Origin: Lacipirellula parvula
Lineage (GTDB): Bacteria; Planctomycetota; Planctomycetia; Pirellulales; Lacipirellulaceae
Direction: 5' to 3'
Assembly (NCBI RefSeq): GCF_009177095.1
Contig: NZ_AP021861.1
Span: 5,004,501-5,068,500 of the forward strand
DNA length: 64,000 nt
The position numbers and the translations under genes were made by a program. Below are positions 21,528 through 32,260 of the stretch, one piece after another (positions within the stretch are counted from its first letter, which is position 1; each line of letters opens with the position of its first letter). The notes under the pieces were generated by a model that searched no databases, was not told the DNA's origin, and worked only from the letters and a program-made list of their open reading frames with translations.

Positions 21528-22454
21528 TTAGTTATCGTGGCTGGGCGGAACGCCAGACTGCGAATCTGTTTCGGATGACGTCTTAGCAACGGGCGCCGCC
21601 TGCCGATCGTGGCGGATCGACATGCCAATAAAGCCGACCATCGCAGCGACGGTCAGCAATCCGCCGGCGCGGACCAGGTTTAAAATCGCCAAGCCGTATT
21701 TGCCGTTCGATGGATCGTAGTGGAGGCAAAGCAGCAGCAACTCGTCGACTGGCGAACCGATCTGTCCCTGCGAAGCTTCGACCAGCCCGAGCCGCACGTC
21801 GCGCGTCGGGTAGTCGATGCCGTAGAAGTAGCGTGAAACGCGACCTTCGGGCGTGAGGATGACGATTCCGCTGGCGTGGGCGTATTCGTTGCTCTTCTTG
21901 TCGTAGACGTATTGGAAGCCGACGGAATCGGCGGCCGCTTTCACGGTTTCCTGATCGCCGATGAGGAAGTTCCAACCAGCCGGATCGCCGTTGCGATTGA
22001 AGGCGTGCACGACCGACTTCTTCTTATCGGCCGCAATTTCCACCGTGTCGGTCGCGTCGAAGCTGACGACGACGATGTTGAAATCTTTGCCCGCTTCAAA
22101 GTCGATCGCTTGCAGCGTCTTCGCTACGCTGTTGAGGACCATGTTGCACAACCGCGGGCAACGGTAGTAAGCCAACACGAAAACAGTCGGCTTACCATCC
22201 ATGCACTCAGCGATCGTGACTTTCTCGCCGTCGGAGTTCGTGAACGTCGCATCGACGTCGACTTGGTTGTCGAGGCGCTGGTGGAACTGCACTTCCTTGA
22301 TGGCGACCGCGTCGGGCGACATCAGCATCGGCGACAGTTCTTCATCCGTCGCTCCCTGAAGCGGCGCGACGCCTAGCGTGCAGGCCAGCATGGTCGCCAA
22401 AGCGGCGATGCCGTACCTCTGCAGCTTGTTCAAGTTCTTTGAGAACCGATTCAT
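21528..22454 (-). CDS. SCO1/SenC-family copper chaperone, membrane-anchored at both ends
   Basis: A 308-residue thioredoxin-fold protein that delivers copper to the CuA site of subunit II. Copper ligands are C99 and C103 in CPRLC and H193 in YAHASG. A signal/anchor (residues 13-33) precedes the domain, and a second hydrophobic helix near residues 262-282 (AGGLLTVAAMVGFIGMSI) lies close to the C-terminus, which is unusual for SCO proteins. The ATG at 22454 overlaps the stop of the upstream gene by 4 nt. Its position just before ctaC supports the chaperone role. Confidence 0.93.
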   Translation of the reverse strand: MNRFSKNLNKLQRYGIAALATMLACTLGVAPLQGATDEELSPMLMSPDAVAIKEVQFHQRLDNQVDVDATFTNSDGEKVTIAECMDGKPTVFVLAYYRCPRLCNMVLNSVAKTLQAIDFEAGKDFNIVVVSFDATDTVEIAADKKKSVVHAFNRNGDPAGWNFLIGDQETVKAAADSVGFQYVYDKKSNEYAHASGIVILTPEGRVSRYFYGIDYPTRDVRLGLVEASQGQIGSPVDELLLLCLHYDPSNGKYGLAILNLVRAGGLLTVAAMVGFIGMSIRHDRQAAPVAKTSSETDSQSGVPPSHDN

Positions 22455-22918
22455 TGCGACGCCTCGCTTCCGCCGCCGACGCCTTGCGCGACGGGGGGCC
22501 AATCGGGAAGCCCGCGCTCGGCGGTAATTTCGATGGCACGCTCGATCGGAATTCGCACGACGCCGCGATCGCGATCGATCCAGGCGGTTTCATGAATCAG
22601 CTTCTCTTGCGATTCACGGTGCAGACGCAAGTCAAGCCGTTCCGCGACCTGCAGCAGCGGCCCGGGAGGGGCCGGCGGCTCGCCCGACTCGGCGAGCGGC
22701 GACGGCGAAATATCGGCCTCTTCCGCTTGGTCGAGGAAGATATCGAACAAGCCCACCACCACGACGCCGGTCACGATCATCGTGATCGCGAGCGCGGCGA
22801 GGAACATGCCGAGCGAGCTGATGCTGACGTCGCTGTCTTCATGGACGTGCGCAGCCGTCGTGTGGAGATGCGGTAGTTCTTCTTCGTGACGTTGGTCGTC
22901 GGTCTTGTGGTCGGACAT
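22451..22918 (-). CDS. One-helix membrane protein in the respiratory operon, function unknown
   Basis: A 155-residue protein with a His/Glu/Asp-rich N-terminus of about 38 residues, one transmembrane helix (FLAALAITMIVTGVVVVGLF, about 39-62) and a polar C-terminal domain. The C-terminal part contains DLRLHRESQEKLIHETAWIDRDRGVVRIPIERAIE, a segment seen in small proteins associated with planctomycete oxidase operons by my recollection, but I cannot name a family. It lies between actF (1 bp gap) and SCO (4-nt overlap), so it is very probably made with both complexes. The ATG at 22918 follows actF closely. Confidence 0.8.
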   Translation of the reverse strand: MSDHKTDDQRHEEELPHLHTTAAHVHEDSDVSISSLGMFLAALAITMIVTGVVVVGLFDIFLDQAEEADISPSPLAESGEPPAPPGPLLQVAERLDLRLHRESQEKLIHETAWIDRDRGVVRIPIERAIEITAERGLPDWPPVAQGVGGGSEASQ

Positions 22919-22919
22919 C

Positions 22920-24191
22920 TTAGTGGTGCCCCCCCTTCTTCTTTTTCTGCTTCGAAGCAGCGGCCTCGGCCTGGGCGAACGTCTTCGGCCGGCGACGGTT
23001 AAAGACCAGCCACCAAACGCCGCCAATGGCGACCGTCAGGCCGGCGTCGATCCAGGGGAAGAAGCCGTGATGTTCTGTCTTGGCAGCGTCATGGGCGCCT
23101 TCGTGCGCAGCTTCCGCAGCGGCATGGCCAGCGTCGTGCGCCAAGTGAGCCAGATGTTCGAAGTACGCCTGGGCGGCAGGTTCGACGTACCAGACGTACA
23201 TCACCCATTCCATGACGACGATCATCAGCGCCATGAAGCCGAGGCGGGCGGGATCTCGCTTCCAGTCGCGATTGAGCAACCCGAAGAACGGCACCATCCA
23301 GTGGAAAACTAGCAGCGACACCGCCACCCACAGCCAGCCATGCGCCAAGCGGCGGATGACCCACACCACCTCTTCCGGCAAGTTGCCGTACCAGATGATG
23401 AAAAGCTGCGAGAAATTGACGTACATCCAGAACATGATCAAGCCGGAAAGCAGCTTGCCGAGATCATGAAATTGGTCGACTTCGTACGGCGTCAGCGACG
23501 GCTGGCGGCGGGCGTCCCGCGTCGCGAGGAAGATCGAAAGCGCGAGGGCGCCGACGCCCTGCGCGGCAAACATGATCACGCCGTAAATCGCCGAGAACCA
23601 GTGCGGCTCGAGCGACATCATCCAGTCGATCGACGAGAACGTCACCGCGAGACCGTGCAAGCCGAGGCCGACGCCGCTGAATCGGCGGAAGCGATGGTGC
23701 GCGGGACTATCGGGTGCGGCGTTCGTACGGGCTTGCCAACTCAGCAAGCCGATCAGCAAGAACCAGAGCGTGAAGTAAATCGCGGCACGGATCAGGAAGA
23801 ACTTCTGGTTGAGGTAGAAGTTCGCCTTGTACTGCAGCATCGAGTCGTCTTTGACGATCGCGAGATTCGCCCACTCGTAGATCTTGTCCAGGTTCATCGC
23901 GATCGGGATGAACAAGATCGCCATGATCGGGATCATGCCCGTCGTGGCTCGCAGGTACGGACGAATGCGATCGCCCCACTTACCGCCGGTAAGGTTGTGG
24001 AGCAGTTGCAGCGCCATGCTGCCGAGCGCGAGGCCGTTCCAGAACAGCCAGGCGACCAGGTACGACGCGAAGAATTGGTCGTGATTCTGCGTCCAGCCGA
24101 TCGCCCCGACGATAGCGCCGACGACAATCGCGCCGGCGGCGAATTGCAGCGGCGAACGGGCGGCGGATGGTGGGTTCGATGCGGCGGTCAC
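22920..24191 (-). CDS. actF: Alternative complex III subunit ActF
   Basis: A 423-residue membrane protein with about ten helices, related to ActC/NrfD and found in the quinol:cytochrome c oxidoreductase called alternative complex III. Recognisable parts are YLVAWLFWNGLALGSMALQLLHNLTGG and FSSIDWMMSLEPHWFSAIYG. The loop near residues 360-385 is rich in His and Ala (HDAGHAAAEAAHEGAHDAA) and the tail is KKKKGGHH. It uses a GTG start at 24191 that overlaps the actE stop by 4 nt. Confidence 0.92.
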   Translation of the reverse strand: MTAASNPPSAARSPLQFAAGAIVVGAIVGAIGWTQNHDQFFASYLVAWLFWNGLALGSMALQLLHNLTGGKWGDRIRPYLRATTGMIPIMAILFIPIAMNLDKIYEWANLAIVKDDSMLQYKANFYLNQKFFLIRAAIYFTLWFLLIGLLSWQARTNAAPDSPAHHRFRRFSGVGLGLHGLAVTFSSIDWMMSLEPHWFSAIYGVIMFAAQGVGALALSIFLATRDARRQPSLTPYEVDQFHDLGKLLSGLIMFWMYVNFSQLFIIWYGNLPEEVVWVIRRLAHGWLWVAVSLLVFHWMVPFFGLLNRDWKRDPARLGFMALMIVVMEWVMYVWYVEPAAQAYFEHLAHLAHDAGHAAAEAAHEGAHDAAKTEHHGFFPWIDAGLTVAIGGVWWLVFNRRRPKTFAQAEAAASKQKKKKGGHH

Positions 24192-24823
24192 GGAGCGCTC
24201 GGCGACTGGGTGGCGGCTGGCTGGGCGTTTTCGAGTTGTTGACGTTCGGCCTCGGGGACGTCGTCAAGCTTGGCGTATTGGGTTAGTTGCAGCGCTCGCA
24301 CGTAAGCGGCGATCGCCCAACGATCCTTCACTGGAATCTGCGAGGCATAACTCGGCATGACGCCGAAGCCGTTCGTGGCGACGTCGAAGAAGTAGCCAAG
24401 CGGCATCCCGCGGAGGCGATCGCTGTGATACGTCGGCGGCTTGCGATAGCCACGGAGGACGATCATCCCGTCGCCGTCGCCGGAACGGCCATGGCAGTTG
24501 CTGCAGAAGATGTTGAACCGCTGCTCGCCCCGCTTGAGCAGCGCGGCGTTCAGCTCCATCGACTCGGGAAGTTCTTCGGTGAACTGGCCGTTGACTTTGC
24601 CGCTGTTGAAGACGTCGTTCGGCGAGATGGCGCCGTACTCGACGACCCCTTCGACGAGCGGGCGCGAGGAGCGACCATCGTCGAAGAACGTGTTCTTTTC
24701 CAGCGGCTCAAGGCGCGGCTGGTCGTACATATCGCGATGGCACCCAACCAGCGCGAGCAGCGCCAGCATGGAAGGCGCCCAGGCGAGGAAAGGGCGTGCG
24801 AGTTGTCGCGGTCGCGAAACCAT
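24188..24823 (-). CDS. actE: Alternative complex III subunit ActE, monoheme cytochrome c lipoprotein
   Basis: A 211-residue cytochrome. A signal peptide with lipobox LVGC places Cys28 as the lipidated N-terminus, so the protein is anchored on the periplasmic face. One heme site CSNCH is at 107-111 and the axial Met is probably M156 (GVMPSYA). It carries electrons from ActA towards the oxidase. It lies between actD and actF, with which it overlaps by 4 nt. Confidence 0.94.
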   Translation of the reverse strand: MVSRPRQLARPFLAWAPSMLALLALVGCHRDMYDQPRLEPLEKNTFFDDGRSSRPLVEGVVEYGAISPNDVFNSGKVNGQFTEELPESMELNAALLKRGEQRFNIFCSNCHGRSGDGDGMIVLRGYRKPPTYHSDRLRGMPLGYFFDVATNGFGVMPSYASQIPVKDRWAIAAYVRALQLTQYAKLDDVPEAERQQLENAQPAATQSPSAP

Positions 24824-24872
24824 GGGGCGCTGGTGGTTGGGCGCTGGGCGCTTGTTGAAAAATGGGATGCGG

Positions 24873-25430
24873 TTAGTTGTCGACCGTCGTCACGTGCGTG
24901 GCGCCGATGCTGCGGAGGAAATCGCTCGCGGCGACTTCGTCGAACTTCTTGTCTTTCGACTCAATGCAAATGAAAAAACGGCTCTGCGACGCCTGACTGA
25001 ACTCAGGAATGTTGAACAGCGGGTGATATGGCATCGGCAGCCCATTGAGCGCCAACATGCCGAGCACCGCCGTGATCGCAGCGCCAAGAATCGTCGTTTC
25101 AAACGTCACCGGAATGAACGCCGGCCAGGTGTTCACCGGGCGGCCGCCGATGTTCATCGGGTAGGCGATGACCGAGCAATAGTAGCAGAGCCCGAATCCG
25201 GCCAACCCGCCGAAGATGCCGCCCAGCAGCACTAGGAACGGCAGCTTCGTCCGCTTGGCGCCGAGCGCTTCGGCCAGACCGTGGACCGGCATCGGGGCGT
25301 AGGCGTCGGTCCGCACGTAGCCCGCTTCGCGAACCTTGTGGGCCGCTGCGAGCAGGTGGTCGGCGTCGGCGAACTCGCCGAGGACGCCGTACAGGGCGGG
25401 CGTTTCAGGAGCGCCGTGGTGATCACTCAT
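24873..25430 (-). CDS. actD: Alternative complex III subunit ActD (DUF3341)
   Basis: A 185-residue protein with the DUF3341 pattern: an N-terminal ferredoxin-like part (GVLGEFADADHLLAAAHKVREAGY, then DAYAPMPVHGL), two helices (about 64-88 and 107-130) and a short tail. In known complexes ActD binds the cytoplasmic side of ActC. It overlaps the actC stop by 8 nt. Confidence 0.93.
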   Translation of the reverse strand: MSDHHGAPETPALYGVLGEFADADHLLAAAHKVREAGYVRTDAYAPMPVHGLAEALGAKRTKLPFLVLLGGIFGGLAGFGLCYYCSVIAYPMNIGGRPVNTWPAFIPVTFETTILGAAITAVLGMLALNGLPMPYHPLFNIPEFSQASQSRFFICIESKDKKFDEVAASDFLRSIGATHVTTVDN

Positions 25431-26814
25431 GGTGGTGCTCCTCCTCTTTATGCAGGAGCTCGCGCATTTCGAAGATCGAAATCACCGGCAGGAAGCGGAT
25501 GAACAGGAACAGCAAGAACAGGAAGACGCCGATCGTGCCGATGTACGTCGACCAGTCCCAGAACGTCGGATAGAACATGCCCCACGACGACGGCAGGTAG
25601 TCGCGGTGGAGGCTCGTGATAACGATCACGAACCGTTCGAGCCACATGCCGATGTTCGCCACGATCGCGATGCACCATAGCAGTACTGGGGACAGGCGGA
25701 TCTTGCGAACCCACAGCAACTGCGGAGCAAGCGTGTTGCACAGAATGAGCGACCAGAACGCCGGAGCGTAAGGACCGATCATGCGGTTGCGAGTCAGATA
25801 CTCTTCGTAGGTGTTCGCACTGTAGAAGCCGAAGAAGACTTCCATCACGTAGCCGTACGACACCATCAGGCTCGTCGCGAGCATGACCTTCGCCATGTTG
25901 TCGAGATGGCGGTCGGTGATGAAGTCTTGCAGGCCGTAGGCAGCCCGCAGCGGAATGGCGAGCGTCAGCACCATCGCGAAGCCGGAATAAATGGCGCCGG
26001 CGACGAAGTAAGGCGGGAACAGCGTGTTGTGCCAGCCGGGGATGATCGACATCGCGAAGTCGAAACCGACCACCGTATGCACGGAGACGACCAGCGGCGT
26101 CGCAATGCCGGCGAGCAACAGGTAGGCGGCGTCGAACCGGCGCCAATGGCGAGCTGAACTGCGCCAGCCGAACGAAAGCATGCCGTACGTGTACTTGCCG
26201 ATCTTGCTCTGAGCCCGATCACGAAGCGTCGCAAGGTCGGGAATGAGACCGGTGTACCAGAACAAGAACGACACGGTCATGTACGTCGAAACCGCGAAGA
26301 CGTCCCACAACAGTGGACTGCGGAACTGCGGCCAAATGCCCATCGTGTTCGGAATCGGCATCAGCCAGTAGAAGAGCCAGATGCGACCCAAGTGAAGCAG
26401 CGGGTACATGCCGGCGCAGACGACGGCGAACAGCGTCATCGCTTCAGCGAAACGGTTGATACTCGTTCGCCACGACTGGTTGAGCAGCAACAACACCGCG
26501 GAGATCAGCGTTCCGGCGTGGCCGATGCCGACCCACCAGACGAAGATGATGATCGCGAAACCCCAGCCGACCGGGACGTTGATGCCCCAAATGCCGACGC
26601 CGCGAGCGATCAGGTAAACGACGCTAACCAGCAACACCTGGACCAGTAGGAACGAAACCGCCAGCCCGAAGAGCCAGCCGCGCGACATCCCCTTGGTCAG
26701 CACGATCGAGCTGATCTGATCGGTGATGGAGCCGTAGCTATGGCCCGGCGCAAGAACGGGGATTTCCGCCGCTGCGGCTGTCGCCGATCGTTGATCGCTA
26801 TGGGATGTGGCCAT
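25423..26814 (-). CDS. actC: Alternative complex III subunit ActC (NrfD/PsrC-like)
   Basis: A 463-residue NrfD-type membrane protein with about ten helices that binds quinol and passes electrons to the Fe-S clusters of ActB. It has WWVGIGHAGTLISAVLLLLNQSWRTSINRF and GFDFAMSIIPGWHNTLFPPYFVAGAIYSG, typical of ActC. The ATG at 26814 is preceded by GAAGG 8 nt upstream; an upstream TTG at 26829 is less likely. Confidence 0.95.
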   Translation of the reverse strand: MATSHSDQRSATAAAAEIPVLAPGHSYGSITDQISSIVLTKGMSRGWLFGLAVSFLLVQVLLVSVVYLIARGVGIWGINVPVGWGFAIIIFVWWVGIGHAGTLISAVLLLLNQSWRTSINRFAEAMTLFAVVCAGMYPLLHLGRIWLFYWLMPIPNTMGIWPQFRSPLLWDVFAVSTYMTVSFLFWYTGLIPDLATLRDRAQSKIGKYTYGMLSFGWRSSARHWRRFDAAYLLLAGIATPLVVSVHTVVGFDFAMSIIPGWHNTLFPPYFVAGAIYSGFAMVLTLAIPLRAAYGLQDFITDRHLDNMAKVMLATSLMVSYGYVMEVFFGFYSANTYEEYLTRNRMIGPYAPAFWSLILCNTLAPQLLWVRKIRLSPVLLWCIAIVANIGMWLERFVIVITSLHRDYLPSSWGMFYPTFWDWSTYIGTIGVFLFLLFLFIRFLPVISIFEMRELLHKEEEHHHE

Positions 26815-26842
26815 CGAGGGCGCCTTCAAATATCCGCGCTAA

Positions 26843-29845
<3,003 letters not shown>

Positions 29846-29900
29846 GACTGGTCCTTCTAGTAGCTCACCGTCGCTGAAATGGAACGACGGCCACCGCTTC

Positions 29901-30575
29901 TTAGTGGTGACAAACGGAGCAATGCGTCTCGCTGGCAATCTGATGGACTTGCATCAGATCGATAGCGACGTTGGAAACGCCTGATTCGGCGTCGGTCTTC
30001 TCCGGGGCCGAGGGGAGCGGCTCCATCGAAAATACTTTGTCTCGCGGGCGGATGTTTGGCTCGGGATTGCGATGGCACTCGATGCACCACTGCATATGCA
30101 ACGTCTTCGCACGCCACATCAGCGGCATCTCATCGACGCGACCGTGGCACGACACGCAACCCACGCCCTTGGCGACGTGGATGCTGTGATCGAAGTAAGC
30201 GAAGTCAGGCAAGTCATGCACGCGAGTCCATGGAATCGACTCGCCGCTGCGAAAGCTCGCTCGCACCACTTCCAGCTTGGGACTGTCGGCCCAAATCTGC
30301 GAGTGGCAAGTCATGCAAGTCGCCGTCGGCGGGATGCCTGCGAACGGGCTCGACTCGACCGACGTGTGGCAGTAGCGGCAGTCGATGCCCAGGCCCGAGA
30401 CGTGATGCTCGTGACTGAATTCAACTGGCTGAGGTCGCACCACGCCGACTTGCGTCGCGTAGGACGAACGAAGCAGGGTCCATATAATTCCGCCGGCGCC
30501 AGCGAGAATGAACACCGCGCCAAAAATGCTGGCGCGGGCAATTGTGTTCATGCTGGGATGAAATATCTGAGCCAT
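29901..30575 (-). CDS. actA: Alternative complex III subunit ActA, pentaheme cytochrome c
   Basis: A 224-residue protein with an N-terminal signal-anchor helix (about 13-34) and five CxxCH heme sites at residues 66 (CRYCH), 87 (CMTCH), 140 (CVSCH), 164 (CIECH) and 219 (CSVCH). Several isolated His residues can serve as distal ligands. In alternative complex III it takes electrons from the Fe-S clusters of ActB and passes them to ActE. It is the first gene of a minus-strand run of twelve genes and lies 55 bp before actB. Confidence 0.95.
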   Translation of the reverse strand: MAQIFHPSMNTIARASIFGAVFILAGAGGIIWTLLRSSYATQVGVVRPQPVEFSHEHHVSGLGIDCRYCHTSVESSPFAGIPPTATCMTCHSQIWADSPKLEVVRASFRSGESIPWTRVHDLPDFAYFDHSIHVAKGVGCVSCHGRVDEMPLMWRAKTLHMQWCIECHRNPEPNIRPRDKVFSMEPLPSAPEKTDAESGVSNVAIDLMQVHQIASETHCSVCHH

Positions 30576-30935
30576 CGATGCGACGCGGAGCTCTCTGTTC
30601 TGCGGGCAGGTGGGATGAATTCAGGTGGGTTGCGCCGAAGCCCTATAATGCGCGGCAAAGGGTAATGTCTGCAAGGGCCAAATGGGCCAGGAAGGCTCGA
30701 CTTTCCGCGGGTTTTTCAATTCATTGCGCAAAGCCGCGAGCGACGAAACGACGCTCCGCTCACCATCACGCAACAGCCCCCGTTCTTGAGATCGAGTCTC
30801 GCTGATCGAGCGGCTGGCTCGATGCGGCGTCGAGCGACTCAGCATTACGAGCGCGTAATCTGATCGGCAAAAACCGACTCAAACGCCGCGCGCACTAAAG
30901 GAATTCAATCAGTCGTCCGCCGCAACGCCCTGACT
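30576..30935. other. Intergenic region upstream of the respiratory operon
   Basis: No coding frame is convincing. It should hold the promoter of the actA-ctaF operon on the minus strand. A weak sigma70-like pair (TTGCAG at 30669-30674 and CATTAT at 30645-30650, 18-nt spacer) is visible but poor. A small perfect palindrome ATTACG-AGCG-CGTAAT lies at 30845-30860 and GAGTC/TCGAGC hairpins lie near 30795-30840, just past the sucB stop, without a clear T-run. Confidence 0.5.
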
Positions 30936-32126
30936 TTAAACTTCGAGCAAAATGCGGGCTGGGTTCTCGATCGCTTCCTTGATGCTGCGCAGGAACGTCA
31001 CCGCTTCGCGACCGTCGACGATGCGGTGATCGTACGTGAGCGCGAGGTACATCATTGGGCGAATCACCACTTGGCCGTCGATGGCGACGGGGCGGTTGAC
31101 GATCGAGTGCATGCCAAGCACGCCGCTCTGCGGCGGATTGACGATCGGCGTCGACAACAGCGAACCGTAAACGCCGCCGTTGGTGATCGTGAACGTCCCG
31201 CCTTGCAATTCCTCGACGCGGAGGCTGCCCGTTTGGGCCCGCTTGGCGAGATCGTTGATCGACTTCTCAATGGTCGCGAACGTCATCTCTTCCGCATTGC
31301 GGAGAACCGGCACAAACAGCCCGCGTTCGCTGCCGATCGCCACGCCGACGTCGAAGTAGCGACGGTAAACCACCTTGTCGCCTTCAATGATCGCGTTGAT
31401 CTCGGGGCATTGCTTGAGCGCGTCGACGGCCGCCTTCACGAAAAACGACATGAAGCCGAGACGAACGCCATGCCGCTTCTCGAACGCTTCGCCGAGCCCG
31501 CCGCGAAGCTCCTTCACCGCCGTCATGTCGACTTCGTTGAACGTGGTGAGCAGCGCGGCGTTCTGCGTCGCGTCAAGCAACCGGGCCGCGATGCGGCGAC
31601 GCACGGGGCTCATCGAGACGACTTCTTCGGTCCGATTGCCGGCGCCAACTTGCAGCGACTGCGAGTAGTTGGCTGGCTTGGCGGTGTGATTGACTGGCTG
31701 CGTGGCGATCGGCGCCGGGGCAGGGGCCTTGGCCGGTTCGGCCTTCGCGGCGAGAGCGGGTGCGGGGGTCGGAGCAGGCTTCGGCGGTTCCGGGGCGGGA
31801 GCCGGCTTTGGCGCTTCGGCGACAGGGGCGGGCGCTGGAGCCGGAGTTTCGGGAGCCTTTTCCGGGGCCTTCTTCTCAGGAGCCGCCTCGACCGCATCCA
31901 GATACGCGATCACTTCGCCGACTTCGGCGGTGTCGCCCGCTTGCTTCAAAATTTTCGTGATGACGCCCGCGCTCGGCGACGGCACGTCGAGCGTCGCCTT
32001 CTCCGATTCCAGTTCGACGAGGTTCTCATCGACGGCGACCGTGGAGCCTTCGCCCTTGTACCACTGGCCGATGAAAATTTCGGAAACCGATTCGCCGATT
32101 ACCGGGACCTTCAATTCGATGGGCAT
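30936..32126 (-). CDS. sucB: Dihydrolipoyllysine-residue succinyltransferase (E2 of 2-oxoglutarate dehydrogenase)
   Basis: A 396-residue E2. The N-terminal lipoyl domain carries the lipoylated Lys43 in [10 protein letters not shown] long Ala/Pro/Lys linker (about 82-150) follows. The catalytic acyltransferase domain (about 165-396) has [24 protein letters not shown] and the active-site HRIVDG. Between linker and catalytic domain I do not see the usual peripheral subunit-binding domain (the SPxVRxLAxExGxDL ... GTGxxGRITxxDV pattern). It lies 134 bp after sucA, beyond a terminator. Confidence 0.94.
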   Translation of the reverse strand: MPIELKVPVIGESVSEIFIGQWYKGEGSTVAVDENLVELESEKATLDVPSPSAGVITKILKQAGDTAEVGEVIAYLDAVEAAPEKKAPEKAPETPAPAPAPVAEAPKPAPAPEPPKPAPTPAPALAAKAEPAKAPAPAPIATQPVNHTAKPANYSQSLQVGAGNRTEEVVSMSPVRRRIAARLLDATQNAALLTTFNEVDMTAVKELRGGLGEAFEKRHGVRLGFMSFFVKAAVDALKQCPEINAIIEGDKVVYRRYFDVGVAIGSERGLFVPVLRNAEEMTFATIEKSINDLAKRAQTGSLRVEELQGGTFTITNGGVYGSLLSTPIVNPPQSGVLGMHSIVNRPVAIDGQVVIRPMMYLALTYDHRIVDGREAVTFLRSIKEAIENPARILLEV

Positions 32127-32208
32127 TTCAACTCTCTGACGATAGGCGGCCGAGCAATCGAGCGGAGCCGCGGTGGATATGTATGTAAGTCGGTTGGCGT
32201 CGAGCCAA

Positions 32209-32246
32209 CAAAAAAGACCGGCTCGTCAGTAAACTGAGAGCCGGTC
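32209..32246 (-). terminator. Rho-independent terminator between sucA and sucB
   Basis: On the minus strand a 9-bp stem (GACCGGCTC with GAGCCGGTC), a 13-nt loop and a run of six T. It sits 15 nt after the sucA stop and before sucB, so sucB needs read-through or its own promoter, or the hairpin tunes the E1:E2 ratio. Confidence 0.9.
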
Positions 32247-32260
32247 GCTAAAAGCAGTGT

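Noticed and set aside
30645-30674. Sigma70 promoter for the respiratory operon
   Set aside because: Only about 7 of 12 consensus positions match, so it is mentioned in the region note but not called as a feature.
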